From NCBI GenBank assembly GCA_965203795.1, contig OZ241915.1, forward strand, positions 682,001 through 746,000: 64,000 bases of DNA, given 5' to 3'. Below are positions 36,088 to 44,977 of the stretch, in pieces. The number at the start of each line of letters is the position of its first letter. Position 1 is the first letter of the stretch. The position numbers were made by a program, and so were the translations under genes. This DNA comes from CBDBBY01 sp965203795. GTDB lineage: Bacteria; Pseudomonadota; Alphaproteobacteria; Rhodobacterales; Rhodobacteraceae. Below the pieces are notes generated by a model, which was given only the letters and a program-made list of their open reading frames with translations, made no database searches and was not told the origin of the DNA.

Positions 36088-36807
36088 TCAAAAATCTTCG
36101 ATGAACTGGACGGGCGCGAAGTCCTGCAGCCTTTGGTGGAATACTCGGGTATGCGCATGGGCCAACCTGTCGGCTTCGGCCTCGTCCTTTTCGCGGATCG
36201 CTTCAATCATCTGGTAGTGCTCGGGGCTGAGCGGGAATGGATTGTCCGTATCGGAACGCCGGGCATAGTACAGATGCAGCAGCCGCCGACCCTCGTCGAG
36301 CAGGCGGCCATACGCGTCCGCCAAGTAGGAATTGCGGCCCGCCGCGGCAACGGCCATGTGAAAGTCTTTGTTGGCGCGGGACATCGCCAGCGGAGCGCCC
36401 TTCTCGCATGTCTGGTCGTAGACCTCGGCAGCGGCGTGCATCGCGGCCAGGTCGTCGACGGACCGGTTCCTGGCCGCGAGCCGCGTCGCCGCGCGCTGCA
36501 GATAGTCCAGCGCTTCAATGTAGCGCGGGATCTCCGTTATATCGAGCGGAGCGACGATGGCGGACCGGTTCGACAGCGTCTTCACAAGGCCTTCGGCCGA
36601 CAGCCGGACCAGCGCCTCGCGTACGGGCGAGCGCGACAGGCGGAAGCGTTCGGCCAGCGTCGTTTCGTCCAGCGCATCGCAGGGGGCGAGCGACAGCTCA
36701 AGGATGTCGTTGCGAAGCGTCTCATACACGTGCCGCGCGCCGCCGCCGCGCTTGAGCGCGGTTGCTTGGGCTGTCCCGACCGCCTGACTTGAAAGTTTGC
36801 CGGACAT
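36088..36807 (-). CDS. GntR-family regulator, FadR subfamily
   Basis: This 239-residue transcription factor has a winged helix-turn-helix at about 24-90 (HVYETLRNDILELSLAPCDALDETTLAERFRLSRSPVREAL), then an all-helical FCD ligand domain with the usual metal-binding histidines (KDFHMAVAAA, late AHAHTRVFH). It is divergent from the amino-acid ABC-transporter operon and almost certainly controls it. I chose the ATG at 36807; the frame remains open to 36912, but that stretch is the reverse complement of the operator repeats. Confidence 0.9.
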   Translation of the reverse strand: MSGKLSSQAVGTAQATALKRGGGARHVYETLRNDILELSLAPCDALDETTLAERFRLSRSPVREALVRLSAEGLVKTLSNRSAIVAPLDITEIPRYIEALDYLQRAATRLAARNRSVDDLAAMHAAAEVYDQTCEKGAPLAMSRANKDFHMAVAAAGRNSYLADAYGRLLDEGRRLLHLYYARRSDTDNPFPLSPEHYQMIEAIREKDEAEADRLAHAHTRVFHQRLQDFAPVQFIEDF

Positions 36808-36858
36808 TTTTCGCTCTGCGCGCCCCTTCCAAATAGCTGCGGAACAAGAATATTGACT

Positions 36859-36909
36859 TGTCGGCAAACTGTCGACTAGCGTTCGATGACGTGTCGGCAA
36901 ACTGTCGAC
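36859..36909. promoter_or_regulatory. Paired operator between gntR and aapJ
   Basis: The 18-base word TGTCGGCAAACTGTCGAC occurs exactly twice, at 36859-36876 and 36892-36909, 33 bases start to start, about three helical turns. Each copy is an imperfect palindrome (GTCG...CGAC). The pair lies in the divergent promoter region, with the second copy about 28 bases before the aapJ start. This is the expected position for binding by the adjacent GntR protein. Confidence 0.75.
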
Positions 36910-36936
36910 CAATCATGCTCAATCAGGGAGACCAAC

Positions 36937-37953
36937 ATGAAATCCATTCTTATGGCCGCCGTCGCTGCGACGGCGTTGGCCGCCGGCGCCGCCGAGGCGC
37001 AAAGCCGGCTTGATACCGTCAAGGACCGCGGAACGCTGCTGTGTTCGGGCCACAACGGCAGCTATCTCGGATTCGCCGAGGTGGATGATCAGGGCAATTG
37101 GCGCGGGTTCGACATCGATTTTTGCCGCGGATTGGCCGCCTCTGTCTTCGGCGCGTCCGAAGGGCATCTCGACATCGTGCCGATTTCCTGGGCGCAGCGC
37201 TGGCCGGCGCTTCAATCCGGCGATGTGGACGTGATCATCAAGCTGTCAGGCTGGTCGCAAAGCCGCGATACCGAGCTCAACCTCGCCTACTCAATCCCCT
37301 ATTTCGTTGCGGCCTTTCACGTCATGGCACACGCCGACATCGGCGCCGAAAGCGTCGCCGACCTCGATGGCGGATCGATTTGCGTCTCGGCCGGCACCAC
37401 GACCGAGCGTTTCCTCGCCGCCTATGTCGAACAGATCGGCATCGAGGCCGAGATCATCGTTTTCGAGGACGGCGACGAAGTGCGAAGCGCCTATTTCAAT
37501 CGCCGCTGCGACGGGCTGACCCTTCTGGCGCCGCCCTTGGCCGCTGCGCGGGCGATATCCGAAAATCCGGAAGATCACGTGATCCTGCCGGATGTCATCG
37601 CGCTGGAACCTGAAGGCATCATCGTTCCCGAAGGCGATCCGGATTGGCTCGACGTGATGAACTGGATGATCTCGTCGCTGTTCTTCGCTGAAATCAACGG
37701 CATCACGCAAGCCAACGTCGACGGGATTCGCGCCGACCCGCCCTCGACGCAAATCGGCAAGTTCCTAGGGGTCACCCCGGGGTACGGGGAGCGGCTGGGC
37801 CTGGCGGACGACTGGGCCTACAATCTGATCAAGGAGGTCGGCAACTATGCCGAGATCTATGAGCGCAATGTCGGCGGGCCCTACTCCGTGCCGCGCGCCA
37901 TGAACAACCTCTACACGAATGGCGGCGTGTTCTTCCCGCTGATGGTCGACTGA
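36937..37953 (+). CDS. aapJ: Amino-acid ABC transporter substrate-binding protein
   Basis: This 338-residue periplasmic binding protein has a signal peptide (about 1-21, ending AGAAEAQ). Then comes DTVKDRGTLLCSGHNGSYLGFAEVDDQGNWRGFDIDFCRGLAA, the AapJ/BztA pattern, with the ligand-facing region CVSAGTTTERF and YFNRRCDGLTL. It is the first gene of an aapJQMP-like operon for general L-amino-acid uptake. An AGGGAG Shine-Dalgarno precedes the ATG. The true ligand may differ, because the downstream aminotransferase and the MttB relic suggest a modified or D-amino acid. Confidence 0.87.
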   Translation: MKSILMAAVAATALAAGAAEAQSRLDTVKDRGTLLCSGHNGSYLGFAEVDDQGNWRGFDIDFCRGLAASVFGASEGHLDIVPISWAQRWPALQSGDVDVIIKLSGWSQSRDTELNLAYSIPYFVAAFHVMAHADIGAESVADLDGGSICVSAGTTTERFLAAYVEQIGIEAEIIVFEDGDEVRSAYFNRRCDGLTLLAPPLAAARAISENPEDHVILPDVIALEPEGIIVPEGDPDWLDVMNWMISSLFFAEINGITQANVDGIRADPPSTQIGKFLGVTPGYGERLGLADDWAYNLIKEVGNYAEIYERNVGGPYSVPRAMNNLYTNGGVFFPLMVD

Positions 37954-38014
37954 ACCGTTCGCTGCCGGGCGGCTCCCGGGTCGCCCGGTCTCGCCCGGCG
38001 CCGGACGCGGACCG

Positions 38015-39184
38015 ATGACCGCGCTCCTGAAATCCAAGCCCTTCCGCGATGGCGTTGCGCAGGCGAGCTTCGTCGGCGGCATCCTGCTCGTGATCGTCGT
38101 CTTCGCCTTGACCGCCCGCTCCAATCTTGAGGCGCAGGGACTCACGTCGGGATTCGGGTTTTTGCAGAGGGCGACCGGTTGGGGCGTCAGCTTTTCGCTG
38201 ATCCCGTTCGAAACTTCGGACACTTACATGAAAGTCATCGGGGTGGGGCTGCTGAACTCGCTCTTTCTTGGAGCGATCTCGCTCACGCTGGCGACCGTCA
38301 TTGGCACGATGATCGGCATCATGCGGGTGTCGGGCAACCGCATGGCCGAGTTGATCGGCACCACGTATGTGGAGATCTTCCGCAACCTGCCGATGCTCCT
38401 GCAGGCCTTTTTCTGGTACGCGATCCTGATCTCGCTGCCGCAGCCGCGCCAAGCCGTGAGCATCGCCGACATCGCGTTCCTGTCGAGCCGCGGCATCTAT
38501 CTGCCTGGCCTGAATGTCACGGGGCTGTCGGTTTTCATCGCGGCGCTGGCGCTTGTCGCGGCCTTCGGTCTCCGGCTTTGGCTGTCGACGGGCCATGTCT
38601 TCCGCCGCATGGCGCAGAAGCGCAAGACCATGTTCGCCCGAGCGATCTGGCTGGGCTGGCTTGTTCTCGCAATCGTCCTTCTATGGAGCGGCCGCATTCC
38701 CGACACGCCGCTGCTGAGCATCGCTTTCCTCAAGGGCCTCAACTTCCGCCAAGGCATCCGAGTTTCACCGGAGCTTCTGGCGTGCATCGTGGCGATCTCG
38801 ATCTATGGCGGTGCCTATATCGGCGAGATCGTGCGCGCGGGCTTCAACGCCGTGCCGAAAGGGCAGAGCGAAGCCGGCCGCGCGCTGGGTCTGACCGCTT
38901 GGCAGATCTTCAGCCGGGTTCGGCTGCCGCTGGCTGTCCGCTCGATGATGCCGATCCTGACCAACCAATATGTCTGGCTCTTCAAATCGACGACCATCGG
39001 CATCGCTATCGGGTTCGTGGATTTCTTCTTCGTCATCTCGACCTCGATCAGCCAGGCGGGCCAGACGCTCGAACTGATCGCGATCTTGATGGGCGGGTTC
39101 CTCGTCATCAACTACTCCTTGGCCTGGGTGCTCAATCGCGTGAACGACGCGATAAAGCTCAAGGGCACGCAACTGTGGACCTGA
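38015..39184 (+). CDS. aapQ: Amino-acid ABC transporter permease
   Basis: Inner-membrane permease of 389 residues, AapQ/BztB type with the long periplasmic loop between the first helices. The later part has the permease EAA loop (SEAGRALGLTAWQIFSRVRLPLAVRSMMP) that couples to the ATPase. LNSLFLGAISLTLATVIGTMIGIMRVS starts the transport domain. It is followed in the same frame by the second permease. Confidence 0.9.
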   Translation: MTALLKSKPFRDGVAQASFVGGILLVIVVFALTARSNLEAQGLTSGFGFLQRATGWGVSFSLIPFETSDTYMKVIGVGLLNSLFLGAISLTLATVIGTMIGIMRVSGNRMAELIGTTYVEIFRNLPMLLQAFFWYAILISLPQPRQAVSIADIAFLSSRGIYLPGLNVTGLSVFIAALALVAAFGLRLWLSTGHVFRRMAQKRKTMFARAIWLGWLVLAIVLLWSGRIPDTPLLSIAFLKGLNFRQGIRVSPELLACIVAISIYGGAYIGEIVRAGFNAVPKGQSEAGRALGLTAWQIFSRVRLPLAVRSMMPILTNQYVWLFKSTTIGIAIGFVDFFFVISTSISQAGQTLELIAILMGGFLVINYSLAWVLNRVNDAIKLKGTQLWT

Positions 39185-39271
39185 ACAATCGCCAAGACCG
39201 ATCGCGCGCCGACCCTGATTGACCGGATCCGCAAGGGCTATTTCTCGACGCGGCTTGATGCCGCGACGACT

Positions 39272-40255
39272 GTGGTCTTCGGCGCGCTGGCGCTCTGGGT
39301 GATCGGAAGCGTCGTCGACTGGGGCATCCTGCACGCAGTCTGGCAGGCCGAGGACCGCGAGATGTGCATCCGCGGCTCGGGAGGCGCCTGCTGGGCCGTG
39401 ATCGACGCTCGCTGGCGTTTGATACTGTTCGGGCTCTACCCGTTCGAGGAGCATTGGCGTTCGGCGCTGGCCTGCGCCGCCATCGTTCTGGTGGGCATCC
39501 TGTCCTGCCTGCCGGCGATGTGGACAGGGCGACGGCTCGCCGGGCTGTGGGTCGGCGGATTCGTCGCCTTCTACGTGCTGATGCGAGGCGGCATGCTGGG
39601 ACTTGCCGAGGTCTCGGTGCAGGAGTGGGGAGGGCTGAGCCTTACGATCTTCGTCTTCGCAAGCGTTACCCTGATCGGCATGCCAGCGGCGATAGCGTTC
39701 GCGCTCCTGCGCCGATCCGGCCTGCCTTGGATCTCGCGCACCATGGGAGTGATCATCGACGCGGTCCGCTCGCTGCCGCTTCTGTCGATCATGTTCACTT
39801 TCGCCGTGGTACTGCCCTTCGCGCTGCCGTCATGGATCCCGACCGAGAAGCTTTATCTCGTCATTATCGGCTACGCGCTGTTCTTCGCTTGCTACCAGGC
39901 CGAGATCATCCGCGGAGGGATGCAGGCGCTTCCCTCGGGGCAGGAGGAAGCCGCCAAGGCGCTCGGCATCGGCTATTGGCACCGGATCGGACGCATCGTG
40001 CTGCCGCAGGCTTTCCGCAACGCGCTTCCGCCGACGATCAGCCAGCTTGTCATCACCTGCAAGGAAACCTCGCTTATTGTCATCATCGGCTTCTTTGAAA
40101 TTCTCGCCTCGGGCAACGCCGCCTACGGCACCTCCGAATGGAACTTCGCCTATATCGAGGTCTACTGCTTTGTTGCGCTCCTCTATTTCGTCTTTGTCTT
40201 CGCGCTCAGCCGCTACGGCGCTTATCTCGAAAGCCGCATGGCCGCGGCGCGCTAG
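39272..40255 (+). CDS. aapM: Amino-acid ABC transporter permease, start uncertain
   Basis: Second permease, AapM/BztC type, with EAA loop EEAAKALGIGYWHRIGRIVLPQAFRNALPP and TCKETSLIVIIGFFEI. The first standard start in frame is GTG 39272 (327 residues). However, codons upstream back to 39185 already read like the family N-terminus (DRIRKGYFSTRLDAATT), so translation may begin at CTG 39215 or another rare start soon after the aapQ stop, which lies in the same frame. An original ATG may have mutated. Confidence 0.85.
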   Translation: MVFGALALWVIGSVVDWGILHAVWQAEDREMCIRGSGGACWAVIDARWRLILFGLYPFEEHWRSALACAAIVLVGILSCLPAMWTGRRLAGLWVGGFVAFYVLMRGGMLGLAEVSVQEWGGLSLTIFVFASVTLIGMPAAIAFALLRRSGLPWISRTMGVIIDAVRSLPLLSIMFTFAVVLPFALPSWIPTEKLYLVIIGYALFFACYQAEIIRGGMQALPSGQEEAAKALGIGYWHRIGRIVLPQAFRNALPPTISQLVITCKETSLIVIIGFFEILASGNAAYGTSEWNFAYIEVYCFVALLYFVFVFALSRYGAYLESRMAAAR

Positions 40256-40264
40256 GGGGATCCC

Positions 40265-41005
40265 ATGACCGAGACCGCCGTCCGCATCGTCGGCATGGAC
40301 AAGTACTACGGCTCGTTCCATGCGTTGAAGAGCATCAACCTCGAGGTCGAATCGGGCGAGAAGGTCATCGTCTGCGGCCCCTCCGGATCAGGCAAGTCCA
40401 CGCTTATCCGCTGCATCAACAGGCTGGAGGAGTTCCAGAGCGGATCCATCAGCGTGCTGGGCACCGAACTCGACGACAATCTCGGCAATGTCGATGAAAT
40501 AAGGCGCGAGACCGGCATGGTGTTCCAGCAATTCAACTTGTTTCCGCACATGACGATACTCGAGAACTGCGTTCTGGCGCCGATGCTGGTGCGCAAGCAG
40601 CCGCGGGCCGAGGCGGAAGCGGTGGCGATGGAGTTTCTGACGAAAGTCAAGATTCCCGAACAGTCCGACAAGTATCCGGGCCAGCTCTCAGGCGGGCAGC
40701 AGCAGCGCGTCGCCATCGCCCGCGCGCTCTGCATGAAGCCCAAGATCATGCTGTTCGACGAGCCGACCTCGGCGCTGGACCCGGAGATGATCTCGGAAGT
40801 GCTGGACGTGATGGTGAACCTCGCTGGAGAGGGCATGACGATGATCTGCGTGACCCACGAAATGGGCTTTGCTCGGCAGGTGGCGGATCGAGTGGTCTTC
40901 ATGGCCGACGGCGAGATCGTCGAGATAGGCAATCCCGAGGAATTCTTCGAGAACCCGCGGCACGACCGCACCCGCGCGTTCCTCGGCCAAATCCTGGGGC
41001 ATTGA
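40265..41005 (+). CDS. aapP: Amino-acid ABC transporter ATP-binding protein
   Basis: This 246-residue ABC ATPase energises the AapQM pore. Walker A is GPSGSGKST (38-46), the signature LSGGQQQRVAIARAL, Walker B MLFDEPTSALDPEM and the H-loop CVTHEMGF, the pattern of the polar amino-acid (GlnQ/AapP) group. It starts 9 bases after aapM and ends 3 bases before the aminotransferase. Confidence 0.93.
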   Translation: MTETAVRIVGMDKYYGSFHALKSINLEVESGEKVIVCGPSGSGKSTLIRCINRLEEFQSGSISVLGTELDDNLGNVDEIRRETGMVFQQFNLFPHMTILENCVLAPMLVRKQPRAEAEAVAMEFLTKVKIPEQSDKYPGQLSGGQQQRVAIARALCMKPKIMLFDEPTSALDPEMISEVLDVMVNLAGEGMTMICVTHEMGFARQVADRVVFMADGEIVEIGNPEEFFENPRHDRTRAFLGQILGH

Positions 41006-41008
41006 GGA

Positions 41009-41929
41009 ATGTCCGGCAGCCATTCGACGCATGACGCCGAGGCGGACGCCCGCAACGACGACCTCCTAATCTATGTCAACGGCGATCTGGTGCCGAAGGC
41101 CGAAGCCGCGATCTCGGTCTATGACAGCGGCTTCATGCTGGGCGACGGGATGTGGGAGGGTCTGCGGCTCCACAACGGTCGGTGGGCGTTCTTCGACGAG
41201 CACATGGACCGTCTTTTCAGCTCGCTAAAATCGATCTCGATCGATCTCGGGATGGAACCCGAGGATATCCGCGCCATCCTCGACCGGACCGCAGCAGCGA
41301 ACGGAATGACGAATGACGCCCATTGCCGCCTGATGGTCACCCGCGGCCGCAAGGCCAAGCCCTTCCAGCACCCGGGGCTGTCGCGCTTCGGTCCAACCGT
41401 CGTGGCGATCATCGAGCACTCCAAACCGGCCGAAAGCCTTCTGCTTCGGGGCATTCGGCTTGCCACCGTCCCGCAGGTGCGCGGACTGCCGATGAGCCAG
41501 GATGCGAAATACAACAGCCATTCCAAGCTCAACTGCGTCATTGCCTGCCTGCAGGCCGAGCAGGCGGGCGCGGACGAAGGCCTGATGCTCGACCCCCATG
41601 GCTTCGTGAACACGACGAACGCCTGCAACTTCTTCGTCGTGCGGCGCGGCGAGGTATGGACCTCGACTGGCGACTACTGCATGAAAGGGGTGACGCGACA
41701 GAAGGTGATCGACCTCTGTCGCGCCAACGGCATCCCCGTTTTCGAGAAGAACTACTCGCTCTACGAAGCGTACGGCGCCGATGAGGCATTCTTGACCGGC
41801 ACATTCGGCGCCCAAACCCCGGTGGCCGAGATCGACGGCAAGCCCATCGGAACGGGTGAGCGGCCGATGACCCGACGCATCCGCAACCTCTACAAGGCGC
41901 TCGTGGAGCAAAACACCCGGCCCGCATGA
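41009..41929 (+). CDS. Class IV aminotransferase (D-alanine/branched-chain aminotransferase-like)
   Basis: This PLP enzyme has 306 residues. DSGFMLGDGMWEGLRLHNGRWAFFDEHMDRL is the class IV N-terminal pattern. AKYNSHSKLNCVIA contains the PLP lysine (Lys173), and DPHGFVNTTNACNFFVVRRGE is the usual PLP-phosphate region. It may act as a D-amino-acid or branched-chain aminotransferase or an aminodeoxychorismate lyase; the substrate cannot be assigned. It is cotranscribed with the transporter, so it probably acts on the imported amino acid. Confidence 0.85.
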   Translation: MSGSHSTHDAEADARNDDLLIYVNGDLVPKAEAAISVYDSGFMLGDGMWEGLRLHNGRWAFFDEHMDRLFSSLKSISIDLGMEPEDIRAILDRTAAANGMTNDAHCRLMVTRGRKAKPFQHPGLSRFGPTVVAIIEHSKPAESLLLRGIRLATVPQVRGLPMSQDAKYNSHSKLNCVIACLQAEQAGADEGLMLDPHGFVNTTNACNFFVVRRGEVWTSTGDYCMKGVTRQKVIDLCRANGIPVFEKNYSLYEAYGADEAFLTGTFGAQTPVAEIDGKPIGTGERPMTRRIRNLYKALVEQNTRPA

Positions 41930-42705
41930 TGGGCGCGGTCAACGAACGCGGGTTGCGGCCTGGCAGGCAAGGCGTTGCCCGGCAGGCCAATGCGGCGTCG
42001 GCCCGGCTCCGGGTGCAGCGGTCCGTTCAGGAAGCCGGGTTTTGGGGGAGCCGGGCTCACCGAACGAAATTCGGCCAACACACGCGATTTGAAACCATAG
42101 GCAGGTCGGCCGCCGCCTGACTCGCATGATCCTGAGACGGCCTTCGAACCCGAACCGGCAGCGCCGGAGACCCTCGCGGCGACCCGCCGCCCGGCCCTGA
42201 GTGCGGACAGCAGGGCATCTCCGATCTCGCGCTCCCGCCGCACAATGAAATCGCGCAGTTCTTCGTCGATGCCTGCGTCCTGCGGCGGAGATTCGTACTC
42301 GGCAAGCATCTTGCGCGCTTTTGCGATCGCCCGGTCGTTCGCATCCTGCCGACCTCCAGCTTCCCACTGCTCGAAGCTGTCATGGTGCATCAGTTCAGGG
42401 ATGACGAAGGTGCGCTCGAAATTCTCCAGAGTGTGTTTGGCGCCAAGGTAATGCCCGCCAGGCTCCACCTCGGCCATCGCCGACAGCGCCTCGTCGAGTT
42501 CCGAGAAATCAATTCCGCGCAGGAACTTGCGCGTCAGCTCAACCTGTTCGGCATCAATCACGAATTTGGCGAAGCTCTGGCACAGGGCGCCTTCAAGGTA
42601 TCCCGCGGTTGAAAGGATGAAGTTGGCTCCGGCCAAAGCTGCGCCATAGAGGTTGCGAGCGGCCTTGTATCCGGCCTGCGCGTCTAGGATTTTCGAGCTC
42701 GTGCA
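41890..42705 (-). pseudogene. MttB-family methyltransferase, C-terminal fragment
   Basis: Reading the minus strand, LDAQAGYKAARNLYGAALAGANFI, EVEPGGHYLGAKHTLENFE and SFEQWEAGG...DEELRDFI match the C-terminal half of the MttB superfamily (trimethylamine and glycine-betaine methyltransferases that use corrinoid proteins). No start or N-terminal half exists: homology stops at about 42705, where IS debris begins. The 3' part after RREREIG reads through non-homologous residues and overlaps the aminotransferase end by 40 bases on the opposite strand. It is not functional. Confidence 0.8.
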
Positions 42706-42729
42706 TGCCCCGCTGCAGCGCCAAGGCAG

Positions 42730-42742
42730 TTGGACACCTCCG
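42730..42742 (+). repeat. 13-base word shared with 44678-44690
   Basis: TTGGACACCTCCG occurs here and again at 44678-44690, in the same orientation, next to the ISKra4-like remnant. Here it sits at the end of the MttB fragment, so it may be the remaining end of a similar element. Confidence 0.4.
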
Positions 42743-42846
42743 CCAACGGCCTGATTTCGCGTTTCGGCCGCCGCGGCATTTCGCCCGTTCCGGCCGATTG
42801 GGAGGTCTGGATTGCTTGATTGGAGCCGTTTCCGGCCCTCGCGGGG

Positions 42847-43688
42847 TCAGGCAGGCGCACTTCGACTGCGGAGCCAGCGCAGCCGGTTCATGTTGTAGGC
42901 CATGTTCGCGAGCGTGACCGCCGCTTTGGCGCGGGCCATCCCGACCGTGCGGTTCTTCCGGTGGGCGAAGACATGCTCCACCTTCGCCCGGATCGACGAT
43001 TTGCGCCCGTTGGCCTTGGCGGTCCGCTTGCCCGTGGGGCGGCCCCGCGGCTTCTTGCGGTGGATGCGGCTCGCCGTGCCGTTCGCCTTGAGCCAGTCTT
43101 CGTTCCGCCGGGAGCGGCAATCCGTGTCGGCCCACACCTCGCTCCCGGTGTTGACGGTCTGGATCAGGCCCTCCTGCAGCCTCGCGCCGTCATGGGCGGC
43201 GGCGTCCGCCGCGATCTGCCGCCGAATGATCCCGTGCTTCCGGTCGATGCTGATGTGGGGCTTGTAGCCGAAGACCGGGACAGCGATATCGACCTGCTCC
43301 GCGCCGTCCGGCCGGAGCTTCGCCTTGCGGAACTTAACGGTCCAGCGCGCGTCCGTGTCCTTCTGCGCCGCCTTGGCGGGCTCGTCGGGTCATATCTCCC
43401 CGGCCGCCTGCCCCGCCTTGATCGCGGCCTTTTCGTCGGCGTTGGCGCGCTGGCGGGGCGAGCGACAGCCCGTGAAAGCTTTGCAGCATGAGCATCCTGA
43501 ACTTTAGCACGACGTCCAAGGCCGGGCGTCCGCCTTTCGGGCCGGGAGGGCGGCCCGCGGCTGCCTCGAGGATCGGCCGGAACCGCTCGAAATCCACTGC
43601 CTCGGCCAGCGTCTCCAGCGGATCGCCATCCGCCGAAATCTCCTCCGAACGCTCCTCGACGTCCCAAAATCCCGGCTGCTTCGCCATC
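42847..43688 (-). pseudogene. IS5-family transposase, internally deleted and frameshifted
   Basis: The start (MAKQPGFWDVEERSEEISADGDPLETL, then VDFERFRPILE and MLQSFHGLS) and the end (EVWADTDCRSRRNEDWLKANG, RIHRKKPRGRPTGKRTAKANG, VEHVFAHRKNRTVGMARAKA) are clearly IS5-family transposase. The middle, including the first DDE aspartate, is deleted after HGLS, and the remaining parts are in different frames with an in-frame stop. Exact inverted repeats were not found. It is inactive. Confidence 0.8.
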
Positions 43689-43754
43689 ACGGCCTCCAGT
43701 GCTGCTGATCCTTCGAATCACAGGCTCGCGCAAAACGCCAAGTTTCCGGAGGCG

Positions 43755-43875
43755 TCCACCTGATCACGCTCGAAGCGGAAACGCCGAACAGCTTCGCAAC
43801 GCTGCGGCGGCTCCCGCCCGAGCAAACCGCAGCAACCGCCCGCTCCCGCAGGTCGTTCGAATCGGGTTTCGTCAT
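43755..43875 (-). pseudogene. IS630-family transposase N-terminal fragment
   Basis: MTKPDSNDLRERAVAAV, then RRSVAKLFGVSASSVIRW is the helix-turn-helix start of an IS630 transposase. Similarity ends after VIRW, close to the IS5 relic, so the IS5 element probably inserted into it. The remainder of the gene is absent. The following bases to about 44122 show no gene. Confidence 0.7.
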
Positions 43876-44122
43876 CCGGATCTGCCTCCTTCGCCAGTCC
43901 GGCCCATGAACCATACGAAGGCGGGAATCGTAACCCATTGAATCTAAAATGATTATATCTAAATCGGAAATACTCTTGGGGTCGCCAACAACACTCGGGC
44001 GGAGATCAGGGTGGGGCCGAGTGGCGCATCCGGGATTCCCTTAGCCCGAGTGCCCACAGGGATTCCGCTCCTGCTGAAATCGGCCCGGCCACTGAACGCG
44101 CCGAGAATGCCATCCGCCGGGA

Positions 44123-44408
44123 TCAAAGACCGAGCTTGCTATGGGACCCCAGCCGCACCAGTTCGAGTTGGTCTGCGCCCAGCTTGCGGTAAATCAAAAT
44201 CAGATCGGGCCGAACGTGGCATTCGCGGAAGTCTTTCCACGATCCAGAAAGAGCATGATCACGGCAGCTACTCGGAAGAGGCCGGCTCGGCCGCCAATTT
44301 GCCTACAACCGTTGATAATTGCTCGCCAAGCGACTTGGAAAACCGACCCTTCTTCTCGCGTTTGAAATCTCGCCTGCAAGCCGCGGTTTTCTTAATCGTT
44401 CTGGTCAA
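44123..44408 (-). pseudogene. YafQ/RelE-family toxin, frameshifted
   Basis: The minus strand reads TIKKTAACRRDFKREKKGR from a TTG at 44408, then a stop. In another frame it continues DHALSGSWKDFRECHVRPDLILIYRK and LELVRLGSHSKLG. Together they are a YafQ-type mRNA-interferase whose frame is broken near 44240. The antitoxin gene partly overlaps its start, the usual dinJ-yafQ order. Confidence 0.75.
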
Positions 44409-44595
44409 AATCGGCCATTAGCTCTTCCACGCTGCCCACATCAATCAGTTCGCCGCGTCGGGCGGCCTCCATAGCCCTGATCGTCTCTTCGTTGGGAACC
44501 AAGGGTTCGAATGGCGACCGCTTCTTAGGAGCAATCCAAGCAATCATCTGGCGAATTGCCTCTGACATGTAATTAGAGCTTGTAGTGCTCAGCAT
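44392..44595 (-). CDS. RelB/DinJ-family antitoxin, N-terminally truncated
   Basis: This 67-residue protein ends SPFEPLVPNEETIRAMEAARRGELIDVGSVEELMADFD, the conserved toxin-wrapping part of DinJ/RelB. The ribbon-helix-helix DNA-binding start is shortened or replaced, since only about 30 residues precede PFEP. It overlaps the broken yafQ downstream; the pair is decayed. Confidence 0.7.
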   Translation of the reverse strand: MLSTTSSNYMSEAIRQMIAWIAPKKRSPFEPLVPNEETIRAMEAARRGELIDVGSVEELMADFDQND

Positions 44596-44713
44596 CTCGT
44601 TCGTTCCGCGTCGCTCGTGGGGCGGTGATTCGGCCGCCTGCTCGATTCAATATAGGTAGATTCAACCATCAGAGCAATTGGACACCTCCGACGGGTGCGG
44701 CCCAAATTTTTGG

Positions 44714-44902
44714 TCAGGCGGCTGTAGCGCGGCAGGCCTTCCAACCGAGGAAGCCGACCCAGCGGTTGTTGTCGATGCAGCGTTTGACGGCGAGCAGGGC
44801 GTTGGCGCCTACCTTCGACCAGCGGCATCCCGCCCGCTCGAGCTGGCTCCCGACGATCCGCTTGCAGACGCTTTCCACGACGCTGGACCCGACCGGCAGG
44901 CC
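44714..44902 (-). pseudogene. ISKra4-family transposase C-terminal remnant
   Basis: On the minus strand LPVGSSVVESVCKRIVGSQLERAG, then CRWSKVGANALLAVKRCIDNNRWVGFLGWKACR is the typical C-terminus of ISKra4 transposases, ending in a stop at 44714-44716. The rest of the gene is missing beyond 44902, where the AT-rich promoter of the next operon starts. The shared word TTGGACACCTCCG lies at 44678-44690, just beyond the stop. Confidence 0.7.
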
Positions 44903-44928
44903 AAATTATATCTACCCTTATAGACATG

Positions 44929-44954
44929 GATAGATTACAAATATATTATCTATC
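44929..44954 (+). promoter_or_regulatory. Inverted repeat in the promoter of the mobile-mystery operon
   Basis: GATAGAT (44929-44935) and ATCTATC (44948-44954) are perfect inverted repeats 12 bases apart in a very AT-rich stretch just before the TTG start of the HTH gene. It is a likely autoregulatory operator for the XRE-type protein, and the only short AT-rich block for several kilobases. Confidence 0.5.
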
Positions 44955-44977
44955 TTAGGAAAAAAGGATAGCAATCA

